DNA of 32,982 nucleotides, taken from NCBI GenBank assembly GCA_021205095.1, contig JAJPYE010000032.1, forward strand, positions 1-32,982. The letters are read 5' to 3'. Position numbers and translations under genes: made by a program. The stretch's first letter is position 1. Each line of letters starts with the position of its first letter. Positions 14,928 through 22,378 of this stretch are shown here, one piece after another. The stretch is from Oscillospiraceae bacterium (lineage in GTDB: Bacteria > Bacillota > Clostridia > Oscillospirales > Oscillospiraceae). Below the pieces are notes generated by a model. It saw only the letters and a list, made by a program, of their open reading frames with translations. It had not been told where the DNA came from and did not search any database.

Positions 14928-15167
14928 TTAAAAATCAGACAAATCAACAGCAGGAGAAACTGTGCCTTGATTAAAATTGGCGATGGCACGATCCATCTCG
15001 GCCAGCGTTTTTGCGGATATAGACTGGGGTATCACCAGCTCTCTTGGCTCCAGCACAATGCAGCCGTTGTCATATTCTCTGACGCTATAGTATTGATACT
15101 CCGCCCCCCGGAGTGTGATTCTTTTCTTGCTGTCAATGTGTACAATGTAATCTTTTGCCGCTTCCAT
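14928..15167 (-). CDS. Putative AbrB-like antitoxin
   Basis: This is a 79-residue protein. Residues 7-45 (YIVHIDSKKRITLRG, then YYSVREYDNGCIVLEPREL) have the strand pattern of a swapped-hairpin AbrB/SpoVT DNA-binding domain. The tail (SISAKTLAEMDRAIANF and VDLSDF) would be the toxin-binding part. ATG 15167 has GGAGGT six bases upstream; an upstream in-frame GTG at 15239 has no comparable site. The promoter is near consensus, and two overlapping dyads lie between it and the gene, as expected for autoregulation. Assignment as antitoxin rests on size, fold pattern and gene order. Confidence 0.6.
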   Translation of the reverse strand: MEAAKDYIVHIDSKKRITLRGAEYQYYSVREYDNGCIVLEPRELVIPQSISAKTLAEMDRAIANFNQGTVSPAVDLSDF

Positions 15168-15241
15168 CAAAAAACCTCCAAGACTTGCCCCTGCTGGGGT
15201 ATTTGCTGCTGTCAGTATTCCCTCAAAAATGACGTTCACTC

Positions 15242-15263
15242 ATCCCAATGTGGGATTTCCCAC
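15242..15263. promoter_or_regulatory. Two overlapping dyads, candidate autoregulatory operator
   Basis: ATCCCA-ATG-TGGGAT (15242-15256) and GTGGGA-TT-TCCCAC (15250-15263) are both perfect inverted repeats and share TGGGA. They lie just downstream of the expected transcription start of the toxin-antitoxin-like pair. Confidence 0.55.
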
Positions 15264-15273
15264 TTCTGCTATT

Positions 15274-15320
15274 ATTATATTCATCACAGATTCTCCTGTC
15301 AAGTCCCTATTGCAAATAGG
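15274..15320 (-). promoter_or_regulatory. Sigma-A promoter of the toxin-antitoxin-like pair with upstream dyad
   Basis: On the minus strand a perfect TTGACA (15297-15302), a 17-base spacer and a perfect TATAAT (15274-15279). Immediately upstream, CCTATT-GCA-AATAGG (15306-15320) is a perfect dyad that may bind a regulator. Confidence 0.85.
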
Positions 15321-15342
15321 TGGGGTGCGTTAGGAGACCGCA

Positions 15343-16497
15343 TTAGGATAGCGCAGTCTTAAAAAACGCCTCGATCTCCGCCCTGGTTCCGGCGCAGCGG
15401 CCGGAGATCATGCGCTCCTGGCCGCCGCCGCGGGCTTTCAGGGCGGGGCCGTTGGCTTTGATGAAGGCCCGCATATTGACGGCCCGGCTCGCCATGACGA
15501 ACTGATAGGCCCCCTCCTGGCCGGAGAACACGGCGCAGACGCCGCCGCATTTTTCCATTCCGGCGTTGGCCAGGATCCGCATGGCGGCGTCGTCCCCCTG
15601 GACGAACAGGGCCAGATTTCCCTCCGTCTCCTCCAGGGCGGCGGCCTGGGCCTCGATCTGCTGGCGCTGAAGGCCGGTGAGCTGGTGCTTCAGCTCGTCC
15701 CGCTGGGCCAGCAGCTTCGCCCCGGCGGGGACAATCTTTTCCTGGGGCGTGTTCAGCATGGCGGAGAGGGCGGCGGTGTCCGTATACCGGCGGCGGTAGT
15801 CGGAAAGGGCGTCCCGCCCGGCCCGCATCCAAAGCCGTATGCCGCCCCGGTGGCGCATGAAGTCCAGGATTTTGATAAGTCCGATCTGCCCGGTGGCGGA
15901 CACATGGGGGGCGCAGCAGGCGCATATGTCAATGCCGGGGATGGTGACGATCCGCACGTTTTCCGTCAGCTCCAGCTTGCTGCGGTAGGGGAGAGTGGCC
16001 AGCTCCTCCGCCGGGGGAAAGGCGGCTGTCACGGGAAGATCGGCCCACACGGCGGCGTTGGCCGCATCCTCAATCTCGTCGAGCTGGGCGCGGGTCAGCT
16101 CCCCGCTGAAATCCATGGTGCAGCCGTCCTCCCCCAGATGGAAGCCCACGTTTTCATAGCCGTACCGGCTGTGAATCAGGCCGGAGACGATATGCTCCCC
16201 GGAGTGGTTCTGCATTTTGCGGAAACGGTCGGGCCAGTCAATGCGGCCCTCTACAGTATCTCCTACCGGCAGGGGGGCGTCCGTGCGGTGATAGACGAGG
16301 CCGCCCCGCTCGTGGACGTCCAGCACCGCCGCGCCGCCCAGGCGGCCTGTGTCCGCCGTCTGGCCCCCGCCCTCCGGGAAAAAGGCGGTCTGGTCAAGGA
16401 CAATATCCCACCCCTCCCCGGCGGCCTCACAGGAGAGAACGGCGGCCTGGAAGGACTGGGTGAAGGCATCTTCATAGTAAAGCTTTCGCGTGGGCAT
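15343..16497 (-). CDS. alaX: Alanyl-tRNA editing protein, AlaX long type
   Basis: This is a free-standing editing enzyme that hydrolyses Ser- or Gly-tRNA(Ala). It has 384 residues. An N-terminal AlaRS-like barrel (FFPEGGGQTADTG at 39-51) precedes the zinc editing core with HSGEH (His98, His102) and CACCAPH (Cys194, His198; CxxxH). A coiled region at about 260-300 and a C-terminal DHHA1-like domain with GGGQERMISGR make it the long form. GGAGGT ends five bases before the ATG at 16497. On the opposite strand this ribosome-site region is also the -35 of the DUF1294 gene. Confidence 0.9.
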   Translation of the reverse strand: MPTRKLYYEDAFTQSFQAAVLSCEAAGEGWDIVLDQTAFFPEGGGQTADTGRLGGAAVLDVHERGGLVYHRTDAPLPVGDTVEGRIDWPDRFRKMQNHSGEHIVSGLIHSRYGYENVGFHLGEDGCTMDFSGELTRAQLDEIEDAANAAVWADLPVTAAFPPAEELATLPYRSKLELTENVRIVTIPGIDICACCAPHVSATGQIGLIKILDFMRHRGGIRLWMRAGRDALSDYRRRYTDTAALSAMLNTPQEKIVPAGAKLLAQRDELKHQLTGLQRQQIEAQAAALEETEGNLALFVQGDDAAMRILANAGMEKCGGVCAVFSGQEGAYQFVMASRAVNMRAFIKANGPALKARGGGQERMISGRCAGTRAEIEAFFKTALS

Positions 16498-16499
16498 GG

Positions 16500-16528
16500 T
16501 TGACCTCCAAAGAAAAAAAGTGTATACT
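16500..16528 (+). promoter_or_regulatory. Promoter of the DUF1294 gene
   Basis: TTGACC (16500-16505), a 17-base spacer and TATACT (16523-16528). The expected start of transcription is at about 16535-16537, at the ATG itself, so the mRNA would be leaderless. Confidence 0.7.
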
Positions 16529-16536
16529 AAACATCT

Positions 16537-16818
16537 ATGGATACGTTTTCTGTTTTACTGATATACTTTGAGCTTGTGAATCTGCTGGCCCTGGCTGCGA
16601 TGGGTATTGACAAGCACCGGGCCAGAACCAACCGGGAGCGAATCCCGGAGGCGGCGCTGATGACCCTGGCCGTCATTGGCGGCAGCATTGGGGCCTTGGG
16701 CGGGATGTACCTGTTCCGCCACAAGACAAGAAAGCCAAAATTCACCGTCGGCGTCCCTGTGATTTTGGGGATGCAGGTATTTTTTGCCCTGCTTTTGTTT
16801 TTCGCGGTAGGCTATTGA
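16537..16818 (+). CDS. DUF1294 membrane protein
   Basis: This 93-residue membrane protein is of the DUF1294 family, function unknown. A first hydrophobic helix covers about 5-22, followed by the family motif MGIDKHRAR (about 22-30) and RIPEAALM. A Gly-rich helix LAVIGGSIGALGGMYLFRHKTRKPKF is typical of the family, and a last helix spans about 72-90. There is no Shine-Dalgarno sequence before the ATG, and the promoter places the transcript start at or within two bases of the start codon. The gene is divergent from alaX and followed by psuG 55 bases later. Confidence 0.85.
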   Translation: MDTFSVLLIYFELVNLLALAAMGIDKHRARTNRERIPEAALMTLAVIGGSIGALGGMYLFRHKTRKPKFTVGVPVILGMQVFFALLLFFAVGY

Positions 16819-16873
16819 AGCGGGCATGACATATTATATTAAAGTATAAGAGCATTTTGGAGGTACGTCAAGC

Positions 16874-17791
16874 ATGAATCAGCGATTGGATATTAAGCCG
16901 GAGGTGGCCCAGGCCCTGGCGGAGGGCAGGCCGGTGGTGGCCCTGGAAAGCACCATCATCTCCCACGGTATGCCCTGGCCCCAGAATGCGGAGACCGCAT
17001 TCGCCGTGGAGGACGTTATCCGGGCCCATGGGGCCGTTCCGGCCACCGTTGCCATCATTGGAGGCCGCCTGAAGGCCGGATTGGATAAGGAGCAGATTGA
17101 GTACCTGGCCAGGAAGGGTCAGGCCGTGACCAAGGCCAGCCGCCGGGATCTGCCGGTGCTGTGTGCCCGCGGTCAGGACGGGGCCACCACCGTGGCCTCT
17201 ACCATGATCGTGGCGGCCATGGCGGGCATTTCCGTGTTTGCCACCGGGGGCATCGGCGGCGTACACCGGGGGGCCGAGGTGACGATGGACATCTCCGCCG
17301 ACCTGGAGGAGCTGGCCCGTACCCCTGTGCTGGTGGTCTGCGCCGGGGCCAAGTCCATTCTGGATCTGGGTCTGACCCTGGAATATCTGGAGACCAAGGG
17401 GGTTCCTGTCTGCGGCTATCAGACCGACGAGCTGCCCGCTTTCTACACCCGTACCAGCGGCTTCGGGGTGGATTTCCGGGCGGACACGCCGGAGGAGCTG
17501 GCCGCCGCCTTCGCCGCCCAGCGGGATCTGGGCTACCCCGGCGGTATGCTCTGCACAAACCCCATCCCGGAGGAGTACTCCATGGATCCGGCGGTGATCA
17601 ACGCCGCCATCGACCAGGCCGTGGCCGACAGCGTGGCCCAGGGCATCAAGGGCAAGCAGGTGACGCCCTTCCTCCTGGCCCGCGTCAAGGACATCACCGG
17701 CGGGGACAGCCTGGAGGCCAACATCAAGCTGGTGCTGAACAACGCCGCCCTGGCCGCCGACACCGCCGCCGTGCTGGCGGGGAAGAAGTAA
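16874..17791 (+). CDS. psuG: Pseudouridine-5'-phosphate glycosidase
   Basis: This enzyme splits pseudouridine 5'-phosphate into uracil and ribose 5-phosphate (the reaction is reversible), serving pseudouridine salvage in the cytosol. The 305 residues cover the whole family. Seen are ALESTIISHGMPWPQN near 23, RRDLP and GATTVASTM near 100, the FATGGIGGVHRGAE glycine loop near 123, AGAKSILDLG with the Lys (160) expected to form the Schiff base, and GYQTDELPAFY near 180. GGAGG precedes the ATG. No pseudouridine kinase (psuK) or transporter is adjacent, which is unusual for this pathway, so the kinase must be elsewhere. Confidence 0.95.
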   Translation: MNQRLDIKPEVAQALAEGRPVVALESTIISHGMPWPQNAETAFAVEDVIRAHGAVPATVAIIGGRLKAGLDKEQIEYLARKGQAVTKASRRDLPVLCARGQDGATTVASTMIVAAMAGISVFATGGIGGVHRGAEVTMDISADLEELARTPVLVVCAGAKSILDLGLTLEYLETKGVPVCGYQTDELPAFYTRTSGFGVDFRADTPEELAAAFAAQRDLGYPGGMLCTNPIPEEYSMDPAVINAAIDQAVADSVAQGIKGKQVTPFLLARVKDITGGDSLEANIKLVLNNAALAADTAAVLAGKK

Positions 17792-17794
17792 GAA

Positions 17795-17950
17795 CCAGTA
17801 TTCACAGGCGACCAACACCGTCTGAGCGAGCCTTTTTCCGCTGCTCTGCGTTAAAATTTCTTGACATACACAAAGTATGCCTGCGAAAATTTGCCTTGAC
17901 CAGCGAAAAAATTCTTCGCCCATCCGGCATCGTCCGCCGGTGAATACAGG
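17795..17950. repeat. Palindromic repeat, divergent copy D
   Basis: The outer arms (about 17795-17810 and 17935-17950) match over 14 of 16 positions around GTATTCAC. Inside, TTGACATAC-acaaa-GTATGCCTGCG has the same core as the other copies, flanked by AAAATTT/AAATTTT. It fills the psuG to T-box gap and ends 19 bases before the -35 of the tryptophan operon promoter. Confidence 0.6.
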
Positions 17951-17968
17951 TTCTATTCAAAAAAGGTC

Positions 17969-17997
17969 TTGACAATTCCCCTGAGAGGGTTTAAAAT
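17969..17997 (+). promoter_or_regulatory. Sigma-A promoter of the T-box leader
   Basis: TTGACA (17969-17974), a 17-base spacer and TAAAAT (17992-17997). Transcription would begin near 18004, just before stem I of the T-box. Confidence 0.85.
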
Positions 17998-18004
17998 TAT
18001 AGCC

Positions 18005-18300
18005 AAATTGAATCTCAAACCGATGACGGAGAGTAAGTAGCCCTTCCTTGTGTGGCACAGAGAGCCGCAGGCGCTGGAAATGCGGTACAGACAGGATCGT
18101 GTGAATGGACTCCTGAGGGCAATCGGAAGGCGGAATGTTTAGGTTCCGCTCTATGTGCGACGGAGAGGGCGCTCCGTTATCAACGCCGCCGTATGACCGT
18201 ACGGAGCAAAGCGGGCGCGGAAGCGTCAAGCCGGGTGGCACCGCAGGATATAACATTTCATCCTGTCCCAGCAGTATCATGCTGGGACAGGATTTTTTAT
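18005..18300 (+). ncRNA. T-box riboswitch, probable tryptophan (UGG) specifier
   Basis: This tRNA-sensing leader controls the tryptophan uptake operon by antitermination. The GA motif GGAGAGTAAG is at 18029-18038. The stem I apical features (AGAGAGCCGCAGG, CTGGAAATGCGG) lie near 18059-18085. GAATGGACTCC near 18103 offers UGG followed by A as specifier codon. The T-box sequence CCGGGTGGCACCGC is at 18231-18244. The terminator, ATCCTGTCCCAGC/GCTGGGACAGGAT (18260-18272, 18281-18293) plus six T, is the competing structure. Uncharged tRNA(Trp) would stabilise the antiterminator. The specifier reading is by position and by downstream genes, not by a folded model. Confidence 0.92.
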
Positions 18301-18390
18301 TCCCCTGGGGTTCCTGCCACCATAGAATATCATGCTGGCAATAATAATTTTATTGTTATAAAACCAAAAACTGAAAAGGAGAACAAAACC

Positions 18391-19536
18391 ATGAAAAACC
18401 TGAAAAAGCTCTTGTGCCTTGTGCTGGCCCTGGCGATGATTTTCGCCCTGGCCGCCTGCGGCAGCTCCGCTGACACCGAGGAGGAAGAGACCACCACCGA
18501 GGCTGAGGCCGAGACCGAAGCCGCCGAGACCGAGGACGCCGCCGAGGCGGAGGAGGAAGAGGAGGCCGAGACTGAGGCCGAGGCCGTTGTCTACAAGGTT
18601 GGTATCTGCAACTATGTGGACGACGCCAGCCTGAACCAGATCGTTGAGAACGTCGAGTCCCAGCTGGAAGCGCTGGGCGAGGAATACGGCGTGACCTTCG
18701 AGATCTCTTATGACAACTGCAACGCGGACGCCACCGTCCTGGATCAGATCATCGCGAACTTCATCGCCGATGGGGTAGACCTGATGGTGGGCGTGGCCAC
18801 CCCTGTGGCCATGGCCATGCAGGCCGCTACCGAGGATAACCAGATCCCCGTGGTCTTCGCCGCCGTTTCCGACCCCCTGAGCGCTGGCGTGGTGGACTCC
18901 CTGGAGGAGCCGGGCAGCAACATCACCGGCACCTCTGACTACCTGGACACCACCGCCATTATGAACCTGATTTTCGCTGCCGACCCGGATGCCGACAAGA
19001 TCGGCCTGCTGTATGACGTGGGCCAGGACTCCTCTACCACCGCCATTGCCGAGGCCAAGGCTTATCTGGATGAGCTGGGAATCGAATATGTGGAGCGCAC
19101 CGGCACTACCGTGGACGAGGTCATGCTGGCTGCTGAGGCCCTGGTGGCCGACGGCGTGGACGCCGTGTTCACCCCCAGCGACAACACCGTTATGACAGCC
19201 GAGCTTTCCATCTATGAGACCCTGGCCGAGGCGGGCATCCCCCACTACACCGGGGCCAACTCCTTCGCCCTGAACGGCGCTTTCGTGGGCTACGGCGTGG
19301 ACTATGAAAACCTGGGCGTGGAGACCGCCAACATGGTGGCCGACATCCTGGTGAACGGCGCCGACCCCGCCACTACCGCCGTCATGACCTTCGACAACGG
19401 CACCGCCACTGTCAACACCGAGATCTGCGAGGTTCTTGGCTTTGACTATGACGAGATCGTGGAGGTCTTCTCTCCCCTCTGCACCCAGGTCGTGAGCATT
19501 ACCACGGCTGAGAGTTTTAGTGATTTGGAAGGTTAA
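18391..19536 (+). CDS. trpX: ABC transporter substrate-binding lipoprotein, TrpX type
   Basis: This is an extracytoplasmic solute-binding protein, 381 residues, with a lipoprotein signal (MKNLKKLLCLVLALAM, lipobox LAAC with Cys23). A Glu/Thr/Ala linker of about 40 residues is strikingly acidic. A two-lobed ABC_sub_bind domain begins at YKVGICNYVDD, with VGVATPVAMAMQ, FAAVSDPLSAGVV, NITGTSDYLD and FTPSDNTVM. This family serves aromatic amino acid uptake. The Trp T-box upstream and TrpB2 downstream support tryptophan or indole-related ligands (inference). AAAAGGAG lies before the ATG at 18391. A long palindrome separates it from the next gene. Confidence 0.88.
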   Translation: MKNLKKLLCLVLALAMIFALAACGSSADTEEEETTTEAEAETEAAETEDAAEAEEEEEAETEAEAVVYKVGICNYVDDASLNQIVENVESQLEALGEEYGVTFEISYDNCNADATVLDQIIANFIADGVDLMVGVATPVAMAMQAATEDNQIPVVFAAVSDPLSAGVVDSLEEPGSNITGTSDYLDTTAIMNLIFAADPDADKIGLLYDVGQDSSTTAIAEAKAYLDELGIEYVERTGTTVDEVMLAAEALVADGVDAVFTPSDNTVMTAELSIYETLAEAGIPHYTGANSFALNGAFVGYGVDYENLGVETANMVADILVNGADPATTAVMTFDNGTATVNTEICEVLGFDYDEIVEVFSPLCTQVVSITTAESFSDLEG

Positions 19537-19552
19537 GCGTTTTTAACGCACA

Positions 19553-19783
19553 GGGCGGGTCTTTTGCCCGCTGGACTTCGTTGGGCCTCCTTGACGTACT
19601 CACGGTACGCCTGCGTCGGCCCGCCTCGCCATAATAGCTCTCGTAAAAAGTACAATTTGAAAAATTGGACTTTTTTAGCGCGAAGCGCGTCGAGAACTTA
19701 TGAGACGCCTTTTGCGCCCACGGGCGCAAAAGGGCAGCGCTTTTGGCGATGCCATAAGTTTCAGCGGACAAAATCCCTCGCCC
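19553..19783. repeat. Compound palindromic repeat, copy A, inside the trp operon
   Basis: Outer arms GGGCGGGTCTTTTGCCCGCTG (19553-19573) and its near complement (19762-19783) enclose two structures. The first is the shared core 19583-19625, CTTGACGTAC-tcac-GGTACGCCTGCG within GGGCC/GGCCC. The second is AACTTATG (19695-19702)/CATAAGTT (19753-19760), enclosing a perfect 12-bp hairpin CCTTTTGCGCCC/GGGCGCAAAAGG (19708-19733). It fills the 309-base gap between trpX and trpB2. No gene is seen there. Confidence 0.85.
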
Positions 19784-19845
19784 GGCATAATCTAACATAA
19801 AATAGGTATAGTCTTCCGCCGCTGGCGGGGAAAGGAATTGGAATT

Positions 19846-21219
19846 ATGAGCGACATCCCCTATAAAATTTATCTGGACGAGAGCGATCTGCCGACCGAAT
19901 GGTATAACGTCCGGGCGGACATGAAAAACAAGCCCGCGCCCCTGCTGAATCCCGGCACCGGCCAGCCCCTGACGGCGGAGGAGATGGGGGGCATCTTCTG
20001 CGAGGAGCTGGTGGCCCAGGAGCTGGACGACGACACCGCCTATGTCCCCATCCCCGCGGAGATTCGGGAGTATTATAAAACCTATCGCCCCAGCCCCTTG
20101 GTGCGTGCCTATAACCTGGAAAAGCGTCTGGGCACCCCCGCGAAGATTTACTATAAGTTCGAGGGCAACAACACCAGCGGCAGCCATAAGCTGAACTCCG
20201 CCATCGCCCAGGCCTATTACGCCAAAAAGCAGGGCCTGAAGGGCGTCACCACAGAGACCGGGGCCGGGCAGTGGGGTACCGCCCTGTCCATGGCCTGCGC
20301 CTACTTCGACCTGGACTGCAAGGTGTATATGGTGAAGGTCTCCTATGAGCAGAAGCCCTTCCGCCGGGAGGTCATGCGTACCTACGGGGCCTCCGTCACC
20401 CCGTCCCCCTCTATGGAGACCGAGGTGGGCCGGAAGATCCTGGCCGAGCATCCCGGCACCACCGGCAGCCTGGGCTGCGCCATATCCGAGGCCGTGGAAG
20501 TGGCCGTCACCAACCCCGGCTACCGCTATGTGCTGGGCAGCGTCCTGAACCAGGTGCTGCTGCATCAGTCCGTGGTGGGCCTGGAGACCAAGACCGCCTG
20601 CGATAAATTCGGCATCGTGCCGGACGTGATCATCGGCTGCGCCGGGGGCGGCAGCAACCTGGGCGGCCTGATCGCCCCCTTCATGGGGGAGAAGCTCCGT
20701 GGCGAGCGGGATTACCGCATCGTCGCCGTGGAGCCTGCCTCCTGCCCCAGCTTCACGAGAGGCAAATTCGCCTTCGACTTCTGCGACACCGGGAAGATTT
20801 GCCCCCTGGCCAAGATGTACACCCTGGGCAGCGGGTTCATCCCCTCGCCCAACCATGCTGGTGGCCTTCGTTTCCACGGCATGAGTCCCATTTTGAGCCA
20901 GCTCTACCATGACGGCCTGATGGAGGCCGTGGCCGTGGAGCAGACCGCCGTGTTCCAGGCGGCGGAGGAGTTTGCCCGTGCCGAGGGCATCCTGCCCGCC
21001 CCGGAGAGCAGCCACGCCATCAAGGTGGCCATGGACGAGGCCATGCGCTGCAAGGAGACCGGGGAGGAGAAGACCATCCTCTTCGGCCTGACCGGCACCG
21101 GCTATTTCGACCTGGTGGCCTATCAGTCCTTTAACGACGGCACCATGACCGATTCCATCCCCACGGACGAGGATCTGGAAAAGAGCTTTGCCACGCTGCC
21201 TGTCGTACCCGGAACCTGA
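19846..21219 (+). CDS. trpB2: TrpB2-type tryptophan synthase beta-like PLP enzyme
   Basis: This PLP enzyme makes tryptophan from indole and serine (or phosphoserine) and belongs to the TrpB2 group, which lacks the usual TrpA contacts. It has 457 residues, typical of TrpB2 and longer than TrpB1 at about 400. PLP Lys115 lies in NNTSGSHKLNSA, the substrate region in TETGAGQWGTAL, the phosphate cup in GCAGGGSNLGG, and the C-terminal cofactor contact in GLTGTGYFDL. No trpA is nearby. Encoding with a T-box-controlled transporter fits salvage of external indole or a backup to tryptophan uptake (inference). AAAGGA precedes the ATG. Confidence 0.93.
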   Translation: MSDIPYKIYLDESDLPTEWYNVRADMKNKPAPLLNPGTGQPLTAEEMGGIFCEELVAQELDDDTAYVPIPAEIREYYKTYRPSPLVRAYNLEKRLGTPAKIYYKFEGNNTSGSHKLNSAIAQAYYAKKQGLKGVTTETGAGQWGTALSMACAYFDLDCKVYMVKVSYEQKPFRREVMRTYGASVTPSPSMETEVGRKILAEHPGTTGSLGCAISEAVEVAVTNPGYRYVLGSVLNQVLLHQSVVGLETKTACDKFGIVPDVIIGCAGGGSNLGGLIAPFMGEKLRGERDYRIVAVEPASCPSFTRGKFAFDFCDTGKICPLAKMYTLGSGFIPSPNHAGGLRFHGMSPILSQLYHDGLMEAVAVEQTAVFQAAEEFARAEGILPAPESSHAIKVAMDEAMRCKETGEEKTILFGLTGTGYFDLVAYQSFNDGTMTDSIPTDEDLEKSFATLPVVPGT

Positions 21220-21248
21220 AAAACACATCCATTCGCCGGGAGCGAGGC

Positions 21249-21278
21249 TTGACGCCCCGCCCCCGGCTTGTGTATAAT
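21249..21278 (+). promoter_or_regulatory. Internal promoter upstream of the permease gene
   Basis: TTGACG (21249-21254), an 18-base spacer and TATAAT (21273-21278). The -35 and spacer lie within a GC-rich dyad GCCGGG...CCCGGC (21236-21267). The promoter would let permease and ATPase be made without passing the T-box. Confidence 0.6.
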
Positions 21279-21308
21279 TAGATGATTAAAAAACCTCTTA
21301 ATACGCAC

Positions 21309-21405
21309 GGCGAGAGATTTTGGCTTTAGACGAGGCGGGCCGACGAAGGCGTACTTTTAGGACGTCGAGGAGGCCCAATGAAGTATAAAGCCAAAAGATC
21401 CGCCG
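21309..21405. repeat. Palindromic repeat, copy B
   Basis: Arms CGGCGAGAGATTTTGGCTTTA (21309-21329) and its near complement ending at 21405 pair almost throughout. The core 21332-21375 reads GAGGCGGGCCGACGAAGGCGTAC, then GACGTCGAGGAGGCCC. This is clearly the reverse complement of the core in copy A. The repeat stops about 15 bases before the ribosome site of the permease. Confidence 0.85.
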
Positions 21406-21435
21406 GTCTCCCAATCGAAGGAGGAACCTACACCT

Positions 21436-22377
21436 ATGTCCATATCAACCATCCTGAGCCTGACCCAGACGGCGCTGGAGCTGGGGCTTTTGTGTTCCCT
21501 GACCGTGCTGGCCCTGTTTTTGAGCTATTCCATGCTGAACGTCTGCGACCTGTCCACCGACGGCTGCTTCACCCTGGGGGCGGCTGTGGGGGCCATGGTG
21601 GCCGTTGCCGGTCATCCCTGGCTTTCCATCCCGGCGGCCATGGCGGCGGGCGTCGTCTCCGGCTTTATCACCGCCCTTTTGCAGACCCGCATGGGGGTGG
21701 AGAGCCTGCTTGCCGGTATCATTGTGAATACGGGGCTGTATTCCATCAATATCGCCGTCATGGGCAACTCCTCCCTGGTGAACATGAATAAAACCGAGAC
21801 CGTGTTCACGATGGTAAAGGACGCCCTGTCCGGCACCTTCCTGTCCGGGCAGTATAAGCTGGTGGTGGCCCTGATCGCGGTGGCGCTGGTGGTGGCGTTT
21901 TTGTCTGTGTTTCTCCGCACACGCCTGGGGCTTGCCATCCGGGCCACGGGGAACAACCCGGACATGGTGCGTTCCTCCTCCATAAACCCGGTGTTCACCA
22001 CCACTGTGGGCCTGTGCGTGGCAAACGCCTTCACCGGCCTGTCCGGCTGCCTCCTGGCCCAGAGCCAGAAGTCCGTGAACATCGACATCGGCTCCGGCAT
22101 GGTGACAATCGCCCTGGCCTCCCTCCTGATCGGCGGCACGTTTATGGGCAAGGGGGGCGTGACCCTCCGGGCCATCGGCGTGGTGCTTGGCTCCTTCATC
22201 TTCCGGCTGGTGTATACTATCGCCCTGCGGTTCAATATGCCCGCCTCTATGCTGAAGCTGGTGTCCTCCGTCATCGTCATTATCGCCATCGCCGGGCCGT
22301 ATTTCAAAACCCAGTGGCCCATGCTGAAGCGCCGCCTGGAGCATCGGCCCCAAAAGGCCGGAAGGGGGGAGAAGTGA
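21436..22377 (+). CDS. trpY: ABC transporter permease, TrpY type
   Basis: This inner-membrane permease of the branched-chain/ribose type (BPD_transp_2 family) has 313 residues and about eight hydrophobic segments. Family marks are LSYSMLNVCDLSTDGCFTLGA near 29-49, TRMGVESLLAGIIVNTGLYSIN near 84-105, RTRLGLAIRATGNNPDMVRSS (cytosolic coupling loop) near 161-181, and LIGGTFMGKGGV near 235. AAGGAGG lies before the ATG. It ends one base before the ATPase gene start. With trpX and trpZ it forms a complete importer; tryptophan is inferred as substrate from the T-box. Confidence 0.9.
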   Translation: MSISTILSLTQTALELGLLCSLTVLALFLSYSMLNVCDLSTDGCFTLGAAVGAMVAVAGHPWLSIPAAMAAGVVSGFITALLQTRMGVESLLAGIIVNTGLYSINIAVMGNSSLVNMNKTETVFTMVKDALSGTFLSGQYKLVVALIAVALVVAFLSVFLRTRLGLAIRATGNNPDMVRSSSINPVFTTTVGLCVANAFTGLSGCLLAQSQKSVNIDIGSGMVTIALASLLIGGTFMGKGGVTLRAIGVVLGSFIFRLVYTIALRFNMPASMLKLVSSVIVIIAIAGPYFKTQWPMLKRRLEHRPQKAGRGEK

Positions 22378-22378
22378 T

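Noticed and set aside
15168-15239. Longer antitoxin starting at GTG 15239
   Set aside because: The extra 24 residues lack the domain pattern, and the internal ATG at 15167 has a much better ribosome site.
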